Origin: Candidatus Intestinimonas pullistercoris
GTDB lineage: Bacteria > Bacillota > Clostridia > Oscillospirales > Oscillospiraceae
Direction: 5' to 3'
Length of the DNA: 33,823 nucleotides
Assembly (NCBI GenBank): GCA_019119795.1
Contig: DWWJ01000072.1
Coordinates: 1-33,823, forward strand
Below, in pieces: positions 1 to 7,583 of this stretch. The position numbers and the translations under genes are program-made. The notes beneath the pieces were generated by a model that saw only the letters and a program-made list of their open reading frames with translations, had not been told where the DNA came from and searched no databases. The first letter of the stretch is position 1; each line of letters opens with the position of its first letter.

Positions 1-674
1 GCGGCAGAGGCGGCGGCGTCGCTGCCCATCTCCGCAGACGAGCGGAGGAAGTAGAGTAGGAAGGGGAGCGGGGAGAGACCGTAGAGCTTGATCCCCTGCT
101 TCTCGTACTCCTTTACCCCTTTCTCGATGGCCTTCCGGCCATAGCTCAGGCGGCTCTTGACGGTGTTTTCCGACACCCCCAGCAGCTCCGCGATTTCCTT
201 GACGCTCATTTCCGCGTTGTAATAGGACATGACAGCCACCCGCTGGGTCTCCGGCAGCTTGTCGATCAGCTCCCGGATCATGCGCCGGGTCTCCTCGCTG
301 TCCAGCGCCGCTTCCGGCATGGATTGCTGGTCCAGTTCCTCCAAATTATCCAGAATGGAGTTGCCCTCCTCGTCTTCGACAAACTGGAGATCCTTGGGGT
401 TGCGCATGCGTTCATTGATACACCGCCGGGTGGCGATGGTATTGGCCCAGCTGATAAAGCGCTCCGGTTCCCGCAGGGTCCCCAGAGTCTCATAGATTTT
501 TATGAGGACCTCCTGGGCCATGTCCTCCGCATCCTCCGAGTGCTTCATGATCCTCCGGCACTGAAATAGTACGTTTTTGTACGCCGTCTGCAGCAGCTGG
601 TTCATGGCCTCGCTGTCCCCAGTCTGCGCCTTTTGAACCAGCTCCGCAATCTGTATTTTGTCCATTTTTTTCAT
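1..674 (-). CDS. RNA polymerase sigma-70 family (ECF-like) factor; 3' end lies off the left window edge
   Basis: Minus strand translates as MKKMDKIQIAELVQKAQTGDSEAMNQLLQTAYKNVLFQCRRIMKHSEDAEDMAQEVLIKIYETLG...LDKLPETQRVAVMSYYNAEMSVKEIAELLGVSENTVKSRLSYGRKAIEKG, with typical sigma region 2 and region 4 motifs. AGGAGAGAGAGC precedes the ATG. Absent from the ORF track because it is open at the edge. Confidence 0.9.
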   Translation of the reverse strand, partial: MKKMDKIQIAELVQKAQTGDSEAMNQLLQTAYKNVLFQCRRIMKHSEDAEDMAQEVLIKIYETLGTLREPERFISWANTIATRRCINERMRNPKDLQFVEDEEGNSILDNLEELDQQSMPEAALDSEETRRMIRELIDKLPETQRVAVMSYYNAEMSVKEIAELLGVSENTVKSRLSYGRKAIEKGVKEYEKQGIKLYGLSPLPFLLYFLRSSAEMGSDAAASA

Positions 675-834
675 GCTCTCTCTCCTCTACTTTTTTGATA
701 ACAGTAGGGTTATCCGGGATGATCTGCATCGCTTCACGGAAAAAGCACTCCTGAATCCATCTAAAAAAGGTCATGTCATAAAATCCCTCCTCTTTGGTCT
801 TCACCGACTTAGACACAAAAACTGAGGGCGAGGT

Positions 835-1004
835 TTTAGGGCTTGTTTGAAAATTGGCGATGTGCCCAGCGGCGAGGGATTTTGGGCCACTGGCAAGCAA
901 TTTTGACGCAGGAATCCTGACGGATTGCAAGGAAAAATTAAGCCGCCCAGGGGCCAAAAGACCCGCCGGTTGGGTATGTCGACATTTTTCAAGCAAGTCC
1001 TAAA
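835..1004. repeat. MITE-like / palindromic insertion element: 170-bp near-palindrome with imperfect terminal inverted repeats
   Basis: TTTAGGGCTTGTTTGAAAAttGgCGA...TCGacATttTTCAAGCAAGTCCTAAA. The arms pair in register about a centre at 919.5, with AATCC-tgac-GGATT at the apex. 39 of the outer 54 positions match. Confidence 0.75.
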
Positions 1005-1532
1005 GGGAGAATTTTTATTTTCCGTCGCAGATGGGGGCACGGCCGGACATCTCTATGAAGAAGCCGTATTCCACTCCCATCCCAGAAGTATTTTGCCGAA
1101 AGCACAAAAAGCGGCACTGAGAGCAATACTCAGCACCGCATAAAACACTTGGCACACAATATAATAGGCCCTATCCTCTATTTCTGCTGCTGTAAAAACA
1201 CAGTGATAAGGCTGCGGTGCAGTTGTAAGACTGCTGGGTTTAATGGTACAAACACTCACCATAGATCTGCGTGGTATTTCGTATTAAGGAAGCCCGAGAC
1301 TGCACGGCCTACGTTTCTATGTCATTTTTTACATTATATCACAGAAGCGGAACCATCACAATAGCTGTAGGACTACAATAGATGTTGGACGACTCAACAT
1401 CTCTGATCTTCACGGTTTGGAACAAGGCTAATTTGTCTATTTTGAATATTAACTGTTAGGGTTCCCAAAGAAGCTCATATTCGCAGTCGAAGCTATCGTA
1501 TCTAATGGAAACGGATGGCTATCTAATAGCAC

Positions 1533-2444
1533 CTATTTGGCAGCATGCTTTTTTCTGGCCTGTACCTTTTCAAAAGTCTCTTTGTCGATGATAGCCTCAT
1601 GGGCATCCTCGATGAAGTACATGTCCAGGTCTCCCTGATTTCGAATCTGCTTTCCAGTCAGGAAGTCTGATGTATAGGTTTTCTGCATCAGGATCTGTCC
1701 GATGTACTTTTCGTTGCTCAGCATTCGGTCAATCGTGGATGTACTCCATTCGGATTTCCCGGATACCGTCTTGATCCCATGTTCCTCCAGATATCGTTTG
1801 ATTTTACGGACTCCATTGCCCTGAAGATAGAGCGCAAAAATCTTTCGCACGATCTCCGCTTCTTCAGGTACAACACGCAGCACTCCATCTGTGCCCTTAG
1901 TATAGCCAAGAAATTGTGAATGGTTTAGAAGCACTTTTCCACTGCGCATACGTTGACGAATTCCAAACTTGATGTTGTCACTGCGTTCCTGACTTTCTGC
2001 CTGGTCGAATGCGGCGTACATATCAATAATGCTGTCCGGTGTCGTTAGCGTGTTGAGCCCACCCAGTTCCACATAAACTCCGATCCCCATTGCTTTTAAC
2101 CTCCTGATGGTACGGATGGTTTCCTGTGCGTCCCGGCCGAAGCGGCTGAGGGATTTTACAAGGATCAAATCAATTTTCTTTCTTCTACAATCTTTCAGTA
2201 ACTGCTGATATCCTGGCCTGTTTTTTGTGTGGAGGCCAGAAGAACGATCTGCATAGACAGAGACCAGTTTCCAATAAGGATTCCGCTTTACATAATTGGT
2301 GTAGAAGGCGACTTGGTTTTCTAAGCTCTGTTCCTGGTCTTCATGATCCGTGCTGATGCGACAGTAAGCAGCGACCTTTAATCTTTGCTCCCAAATGGAT
2401 GCCTTGCCCTTTGTCTGCGGAATTTCGATGATATGTCCAGACAT
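1533..2444 (-). CDS. Serine recombinase (resolvase N-terminal plus recombinase domain), C-terminally short
   Basis: 303 aa with AYCRISTDHEDQEQSLENQ (catalytic Ser context), LVKSLSRFGRDAQETI and a recombinase domain (GVRKIKRYLEEHGIKT...STIDRMLSNEKYIG). GGAGG lies upstream of the ATG. It stops at QARKKHAAK, before the zinc-ribbon/coiled-coil part usual in large serine recombinases. Confidence 0.9.
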   Translation of the reverse strand: MSGHIIEIPQTKGKASIWEQRLKVAAYCRISTDHEDQEQSLENQVAFYTNYVKRNPYWKLVSVYADRSSGLHTKNRPGYQQLLKDCRRKKIDLILVKSLSRFGRDAQETIRTIRRLKAMGIGVYVELGGLNTLTTPDSIIDMYAAFDQAESQERSDNIKFGIRQRMRSGKVLLNHSQFLGYTKGTDGVLRVVPEEAEIVRKIFALYLQGNGVRKIKRYLEEHGIKTVSGKSEWSTSTIDRMLSNEKYIGQILMQKTYTSDFLTGKQIRNQGDLDMYFIEDAHEAIIDKETFEKVQARKKHAAK

Positions 2445-2447
2445 AAA

Positions 2448-2493
2448 AATACCTCCATGACATTCCTGAACATCAGTATATCATGGAGGTATT
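2448..2493. promoter_or_regulatory. 13-bp perfect inverted repeat overlapping the recombinase Shine-Dalgarno
   Basis: AATACCTCCATGA (2448-2460) / TCATGGAGGTATT (2481-2493), with CTGA-aca-TCAG inside the 20-nt spacer. On the minus strand the proximal arm carries the GGAGG of the recombinase. Confidence 0.75.
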
Positions 2494-2496
2494 AAA

Positions 2497-2545
2497 AAAT
2501 TAAAAGCCACACCTTAGCCCTAATGGGCTAAAATGTAGCTTTTAA
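2497..2545 (-). terminator. Rho-independent-type terminator of tRNA-Leu, 21-bp stem plus T-tract
   Basis: Arms 2500-2520 and 2525-2545, 4-nt loop. On the minus strand all 21 positions pair (three as U-G), followed by ATTTTTTAAT. Confidence 0.75.
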
Positions 2546-2547
2546 CT

Positions 2548-2634
2548 TGGTGCGGCTGGCGGGAGTCGAACCCGCACGCCCATACGGACACAAGCACCTC
2601 AAGCTTGCCAGTCTACCAGTTCCAGCACAGCCGC
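2548..2634 (-). tRNA. tRNA-Leu, anticodon GAG, CCA encoded
   Basis: Minus strand GCGGCTGTGCTGGAACTGGTAGACTGGCAAGCTTGAGGTGCTTGTGTCCGTATGGGCGTGCGGGTTCGACTCCCGCCAGCCGCACCA: 7-bp acceptor stem, anticodon arm CAAGC-TTGAGGT-GCTTG, long variable arm, T arm GCGGG-TTCGACT-CCCGC. Confidence 0.95.
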
Positions 2635-2746
2635 AAAGTGCGGTCTCTCGCAGACCGCTTATTTATTATAGTGGCCAGAAGGCGATTTGTCAACTTCTTT
2701 TTCGCTGAATTTGGAAAAGAAGCGTCCCCGCCCCCAAAGCAGCCGG

Positions 2747-3133
2747 TCAACCCTTGGTGGTGAGCTCCTCCACCAGGGCCACAGCGGTGCAGACCATGCG
2801 GTCGCAGTGGGGCTTTTGGGCCTCCCCGTTTTCCTTGGCCGCCCGCAGCAATTCGGAGCAGTCCAGGGCGCCGGCCTGCTCCCGGAATCGGCGCTGGAAC
2901 TCCACCGCTGTCTGGTTATCTGCCCCCAGCAGGCCCAGGGCCATCAGGCCGCCGGTGACCGCCCCGCAGACGGAGCCCCGGCGCATCCCGCTGCCGAACT
3001 GCCCGCCCACCCGGTAGAAGGCCTCCCGGTCCAGCCCCAGAGACTCGGCGAAGGGGACGATGACCGCCTGACAGCAGTTATAGTGGGGCTTCTCTACATG
3101 GTGGAGCTCCAATGCGCGTTCCACACGATCCAT
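2747..3133 (-). CDS. C-GCAxxG-C-C family protein
   Basis: MDRVERALELHHVEKPHYNCCQAVIVPFAESLGL...GSVCGAVTGGLMALGLLG...HCDRMVCTAVALVEE; Cys and GxVCGAxxGG pattern of the family. AAAGGATGGTCCCAT precedes this ATG, so it is preferred over the 3208 start in the track. Confidence 0.8.
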   Translation of the reverse strand: MDRVERALELHHVEKPHYNCCQAVIVPFAESLGLDREAFYRVGGQFGSGMRRGSVCGAVTGGLMALGLLGADNQTAVEFQRRFREQAGALDCSELLRAAKENGEAQKPHCDRMVCTAVALVEELTTKG

Positions 3134-3179
3134 ATGGGACCATCCTTTCCCTCGGTTGCTCCGCCGGCGGCGGGCGCGT

Positions 3180-5270
3180 TCAATTAAAACGGTCCGGGTC
3201 CTGGTCAAAGAGCCGGCGGACCCGCTCCAGCAGGGGGCGGTGCTCCGGCCGGGAGAGGTCCGGGTCCTCCGCCAGCAGCCCGGCGGCGGCCTCCTGGGCC
3301 TCCTTGAGGACCCGGGTATCGGTGTTCAGGTCGGCCACCCGCAGGGCGGGCAGGCCGTGCTGCCGGGCCCCGAAAAAGTCGCCGGGGCCCCGGAGCTTCA
3401 AGTCCTCTTCCGCTATCTTAAACCCGTCCGTGGTCTCCGTCAAGACCTTCAGGCGGGCCCGGGTGTCGGGACTCCGGTTGTCGCTGACCAGGATACACCA
3501 GGACTGGTGCTGCCCCCGGCCCACCCGGCCCCGGAGCTGGTGGAGCTGGGAGAGGCCGTAGCGGTCGGCGTTCTCGATGACGATGAGGCTGGCGTTGGGC
3601 ACGTCCACCCCCACCTCGATGACGGTGGTGGAGACCAGGACGTCGGTCTCTCCGGCGGTGAAGGCGGCCATGGCGGCCTCCTTGTCCCGGGCCTTCAGCT
3701 TGCCGTGGACCAGGCCCACCCGCAGGTCGGGGAAGACCTCCTCCCGGAGGACCCGGGCGTACTCGTTCACCGCCTTCAGGTCCCAGGCCCCATCCGGGTT
3801 TTCCTCCACGGCGGGGCAGACCAGATAGACCTGCCGGCCCTCCTGGACCTGGGCGCGGACAAAGCCGTAGAGCCGCTGCCGCTTGGACTCGCCGATGAGG
3901 AAGGTCTGCACCGGCTTGCGCCCCGGGGGGAGCTCGTCGATGACCGACACATCCAGGTCGCCGTAGATGATGAGGGCCAGGGTCCGGGGGATGGGGGTGG
4001 CCGACATCACCAGCACGTTGGGGGAGAAGTTCTCTTCCGGAGCGGCGTCCGCCGGGTCCCCTGGCGTGTTTGCCTTGGCCGCCAGAGCGGCCCTCTGCTC
4101 CACGCCGAAGCGGTGCTGCTCGTCGGTGATGACCAGGCCCAGCCGCCGAAACTCCACCCCCTGGGACAGCAGGGCGTGGGTGCCCACCACCAGGTGGATG
4201 TCCCCGCTCTGGAGGGCGGAGAGGACCTTCCGCTTCTCAGCGGCCCGCATGGAGCCGGTGAGGAGGCCCACCGTCATATGGGCGGGCTCCAGCAGGGCGG
4301 TGAGGGTGTGGAAGTGCTGCTGGGCCAGGAGCTCGGTGGGGGCCATCATGGCGCTCTGCCACCCGGCCTGACGGGCCATCCAGGCGCAGGCGGCGGCCAC
4401 CGCCGTCTTGCCGGAGCCCACATCCCCCTGGACCAGCCGGTTCATGGGCCGGGGGGAGCGCAGGTCGGCGGCGGCCTCCTCCGTGGCCCGGCGCTGGGCG
4501 GCGGTGAGGGAGAAGGGCAGAAGGCCGTAAAAGCCCGTCGGGTCGGCCTCCGGGAAGGAGGGACCCGCCCCGCGGCTCCGCCGCTCCCGCAGCAGGGCCA
4601 GGCCCAGGGAGAGGTAGAAGAGCTCCTCAAAGGCGAAGCGCCGCCGGGCGGCCTCCAGGGCCTCTTCATCCTCGGGGAAGTGGATGGCTCGGTAGCTCTC
4701 GGCGGCCCCCGCCAGCCGGTGCCGGGCCCGGAAGGCCTCCGGCAGGGACTCCTCCACGGGGGGGAGCTCCTCCAGGGCCCGCTCCACCAGTCCCGCCAGC
4801 AGGTGGTTGGTGATGCCCGCCGTCAGGGGGTAGACCGGCATGATGCGCCCGGTGAACCGGGGCCGGGCGGCGGGCTCGAAGTGGGGGTTGGTCATCTGCC
4901 GGTGGTTCCCCACCAGCTCCACCTTGCCGTAGAGGATGTACTCCTCTCCCCGGTGGAGGGCCTGCCGGAGGTAGCCCTGGTTGAAGAAGCTCACCAGCAT
5001 GGCGGAGGTGTGGTCCACCACCTTCATCCGGGTGACGTCCAGGCCCCGGCGGATGTTCATGAGCCGGGGCTCCTCGGCCAGCATGACCTCCACACAGACT
5101 GGCTGGTCCAGGGGGGCCCCGGCGATGGTGCAGCGCTCCCGGCGGTCCTCGTAGCTCCGGGGGAAGTAGCCCACCAGGTCTCCGGCGGTGTGGAGGCCCA
5201 GCCGGGCCAGAGCCTTGGCCCGGACCTCCCCCACGCCGGGAAAGTCGGTGAGGGGCGTGCTCACATCCAT
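3180..5270 (-). CDS. recG: ATP-dependent DNA helicase RecG
   Basis: 696 aa with MNRLVQGDVGSGKTAVAAACAW, ITDEQHRFGVEQR, VMSATPIPRTLALIIYGDLDVS, QLHQLRGRVGRG and the wedge/OB N-terminal region. Confidence 0.97.
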   Translation of the reverse strand: MDVSTPLTDFPGVGEVRAKALARLGLHTAGDLVGYFPRSYEDRRERCTIAGAPLDQPVCVEVMLAEEPRLMNIRRGLDVTRMKVVDHTSAMLVSFFNQGYLRQALHRGEEYILYGKVELVGNHRQMTNPHFEPAARPRFTGRIMPVYPLTAGITNHLLAGLVERALEELPPVEESLPEAFRARHRLAGAAESYRAIHFPEDEEALEAARRRFAFEELFYLSLGLALLRERRSRGAGPSFPEADPTGFYGLLPFSLTAAQRRATEEAAADLRSPRPMNRLVQGDVGSGKTAVAAACAWMARQAGWQSAMMAPTELLAQQHFHTLTALLEPAHMTVGLLTGSMRAAEKRKVLSALQSGDIHLVVGTHALLSQGVEFRRLGLVITDEQHRFGVEQRAALAAKANTPGDPADAAPEENFSPNVLVMSATPIPRTLALIIYGDLDVSVIDELPPGRKPVQTFLIGESKRQRLYGFVRAQVQEGRQVYLVCPAVEENPDGAWDLKAVNEYARVLREEVFPDLRVGLVHGKLKARDKEAAMAAFTAGETDVLVSTTVIEVGVDVPNASLIVIENADRYGLSQLHQLRGRVGRGQHQSWCILVSDNRSPDTRARLKVLTETTDGFKIAEEDLKLRGPGDFFGARQHGLPALRVADLNTDTRVLKEAQEAAAGLLAEDPDLSRPEHRPLLERVRRLFDQDPDRFN

Positions 5271-5857
5271 GTGCCGGCCTCCTTCAGAAAGGCCTCCCGG
5301 TCATAGAGGGCGTTGAGCACCGGCAGGAGGGCGTTGGGACTCATGTGCTCGGGCAGGTCCAGGCGGCGGAGAAGGTCGGCCCGCCGACGGGCGGCGTCAG
5401 GCCCCCCGGAGAGGCCCAGGGCGTAGAGGTCGGCCTTGGTGATGGGGGACCGTGGGGCGGCGGGGGAGGCGCCCTCCCCCAGGAAGGTGGCCCCCGCCCG
5501 GCGGAGGGCCTCCTCCAGCACGGCGGGGGACATGCCCTCCACCCCCAGCTTGCCCTCCTTGCCGGGGGCGCGCTTGCGCCGCTCCTTGCCGGCGATGTCG
5601 GGGATATAGGCGTGCTTCACCCGGTCTTGGGGCAGGGCCCCCTTGAGGTGGTTCCGGATGAGAAAGCCCGCCCCGTCGGAGTCGGTGAGGATAATGAGCC
5701 CCTGGCGCTCCGCCAGGCGGCGGAGCAGGGCCAGAAGCTCGTCATTGTGGAAGACGCCGAAGCCGGCGGTCTCCAAAATCACCGTGTCCACCACCTGGGA
5801 CAGGGTATTTTTGTCATAGCGGCCCTCCACCACGATGGCCTCTCGGATGCGGAGCAT
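5261..5857 (-). CDS. rnmV: Ribonuclease M5-like TOPRIM domain protein (DUF4093)
   Basis: MLRIREAIVVEGRYDKNTLSQVVDTVILETAGFGVF...LIILTDSDGAGFLIRNHLKG...KHAYIPDIAGKERRK; TOPRIM E and DxD motifs. AGGAGGGAAACC precedes the ATG. Gene symbol is by family resemblance. Confidence 0.8.
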   Translation of the reverse strand: MLRIREAIVVEGRYDKNTLSQVVDTVILETAGFGVFHNDELLALLRRLAERQGLIILTDSDGAGFLIRNHLKGALPQDRVKHAYIPDIAGKERRKRAPGKEGKLGVEGMSPAVLEEALRRAGATFLGEGASPAAPRSPITKADLYALGLSGGPDAARRRADLLRRLDLPEHMSPNALLPVLNALYDREAFLKEAGTWM

Positions 5858-5870
5858 GGTTTCCCTCCTG

Positions 5871-6479
5871 TTACAGCAGCTTTTGATTTTCCCCGTCCAC
5901 CGCCTCGACGAGGGTCCCGTGGTCAAAGACCGCCAGGGTCCCCGGGGGAAAGGGCAGCAGGGAGAGCCCCTGGGGGCAGATGTCCAGGAGCTGGTAGGTA
6001 TAGAGCCGGGTGTAGTCCTTGGGGTCATCGCTGCGGGGCTCCCCCAGCGGCCCCAGATACCAGCCGGAGTCTGGCGGGCGGACGGCAGTCAGGCGCTGGA
6101 GGTAGACCAAGGGGGCCTGGAGGGCGCTCCAGCGGACCACCAGGGTGTCCTGGAAGGAGACGTCCACCACCGGGGGCCGCCCCGCCCGGCGTAGGGCGGA
6201 CATCTGGCCGCCAAAGACCTCCAGGGCCTGGGAGAGGTCCGTAGTGGTGTCGGTGAAGGGATTTTTCCGGTAGTCCGGGGACAGGAGCTCCAGGCCGCCC
6301 TCCGTCTCTACCACCTGAAAGAAGTTCCATCCCACCTGGATACGGTTCCCGGGGGTCAGGATGGGGGCCCGGGCGGCCTCCTGCCGCAAAACCGCGGCCA
6401 GGAAATTGGCTGTCCCGGCCTGCTCCGCCCCACAGGTCAGGGCCACCCGCTGGCCGGCGATGTCATAGGTGCGTTTCAT
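5871..6479 (-). CDS. Conserved hypothetical protein
   Basis: 202-aa ORF in the recG-holA gene string, same strand and tight spacing: MKRTYDIAGQRVALTCGAEQAGTANFLAAVLRQEAARAPIL... Confidence 0.75.
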   Translation of the reverse strand: MKRTYDIAGQRVALTCGAEQAGTANFLAAVLRQEAARAPILTPGNRIQVGWNFFQVVETEGGLELLSPDYRKNPFTDTTTDLSQALEVFGGQMSALRRAGRPPVVDVSFQDTLVVRWSALQAPLVYLQRLTAVRPPDSGWYLGPLGEPRSDDPKDYTRLYTYQLLDICPQGLSLLPFPPGTLAVFDHGTLVEAVDGENQKLL

Positions 6480-6501
6480 GCCGCCTCACTCCTTTTCCTG
6501 C

Positions 6502-7566
6502 TCAGGCGATGCCCGCCTTGGGCGGGCGGTTGGCCAGCTCCAGCAGCAGGTCGATGAGAAGCTCCTCCCCATCCGCCCCGGACTGGGACTTCATGGCCAG
6601 ATCAGCCTGGGCGGCGGCCGTGACAGCGGCGCGGCACCAGGCCAGGTCGAAGCGCCGGGCGGCGTCCAGGAGCTTCCGGGCCGGGTAGTCCGACTTCATG
6701 CCCCAGAGCTCCATGAGGTAGCCGGTCCCCTTCCGGGCCTCCAGGGCCAGCCGGGCGGAGTAGAGCTGCCGGAGCTGCCGCCCCAGCACCGACAGGAGCT
6801 TGATGGGGGCCTCCCCCATGTGGAGCAGGTCGGCCAGGACGGCGGCCGACTGGTCAAAGCGTCCGGCGGTGATGGCGTCAGTGAGCTGAAAGACCACTGC
6901 ATCCAGCTGGGGGGTGGCCACGGCGTCGATGTCCTCCCGGGTCACCACCCGGTGCTTGGCGTAGGCCCCGATCTTGCCGATCTCTGAGATGAGTCCCGTC
7001 ATCAGGTCCCCACACTGGAAGATGAGGTAGCGGGAGAGCTCGGAGTCGATGTCGTGGTCCAGGGCCCGGAAGCGGCGGCGGATCCAGTCCACCAGGTCCC
7101 CCTGCTCCTGGCGGGTGAACTTCACAACAGAGCCGCTGCGCTTGAGGGCGGCGGCCAGCTTGGTCCGGGCGTCAGGCTTGTACTCGATGAGGTCGTAGAC
7201 AAAGACCAGACACACATACTCCGGCAGGTCGTCGAAGAGGGCGGCCAGGGCCTCCCGGTCGGGGGCCGGGGCCTTGAAGAGGTCGTAGTCAGACACGACC
7301 ACCATGGTCCGCTGGCTCATCATGGGCAGGCAGTCCACCACCTGCCCCAGGGCCCTGGGGTCGCACTCCTTGGCGGGGAGGGTGTGGAGGTTGAACTCCT
7401 CCAGCCCCCCCGAGAGGAGGGCCTTCTTCATCTCCCCCAGGTAGAAGTCCCGGAGGTAGGCCTCCTCTCCGTGAAAGACATAGAGCCGCCCCAGGGTGCC
7501 GGCCTTCAGGTCCTGTTTGAGCTGTTTCAGCGCCGCGGCGTCCGCGGCGGAGGTCTTGGCCGCCAT
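6502..7566 (-). CDS. holA: DNA polymerase III subunit delta
   Basis: 354 aa: LKQLKQDLKAGTLGRLYVFHGEEAYLRDFYLGEMKKALL...AYAKHRVVTREDIDAVATPQLDAVVFQLTDAITAGRFDQSAAVLADLLHMGEAPIKLLSVLGRQLRQLY; HolA architecture. Confidence 0.93.
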   Translation of the reverse strand: MAAKTSAADAAALKQLKQDLKAGTLGRLYVFHGEEAYLRDFYLGEMKKALLSGGLEEFNLHTLPAKECDPRALGQVVDCLPMMSQRTMVVVSDYDLFKAPAPDREALAALFDDLPEYVCLVFVYDLIEYKPDARTKLAAALKRSGSVVKFTRQEQGDLVDWIRRRFRALDHDIDSELSRYLIFQCGDLMTGLISEIGKIGAYAKHRVVTREDIDAVATPQLDAVVFQLTDAITAGRFDQSAAVLADLLHMGEAPIKLLSVLGRQLRQLYSARLALEARKGTGYLMELWGMKSDYPARKLLDAARRFDLAWCRAAVTAAAQADLAMKSQSGADGEELLIDLLLELANRPPKAGIA

Positions 7567-7583
7567 AGAGGGGCCTCCTTCCT

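Noticed and set aside
490-996. 168-aa minus ORF, including MTFFRWIQECFFREAMQIIPDNPTVIKKVEERE just before the sigma factor
   Set aside because: It runs out of frame into the sigma-factor gene and starts inside the MITE-like element. The internal ATG at about 771 gives a coding-looking stretch but has no stop before the sigma start, so I could not support it as a gene or leader peptide.
1053-1262. 69-aa minus ORF with a hydrophobic segment in the AT-rich island
   Set aside because: No convincing RBS and no recognisable family; could be chance in a region with few stops.
3156-5306. 716-aa plus-strand ORF antisense to recG
   Set aside because: The minus frame is unmistakable RecG. The plus ORF is Gly/Pro/His-rich with no domain signature, as expected from high GC at third positions leaving the opposite strand open.
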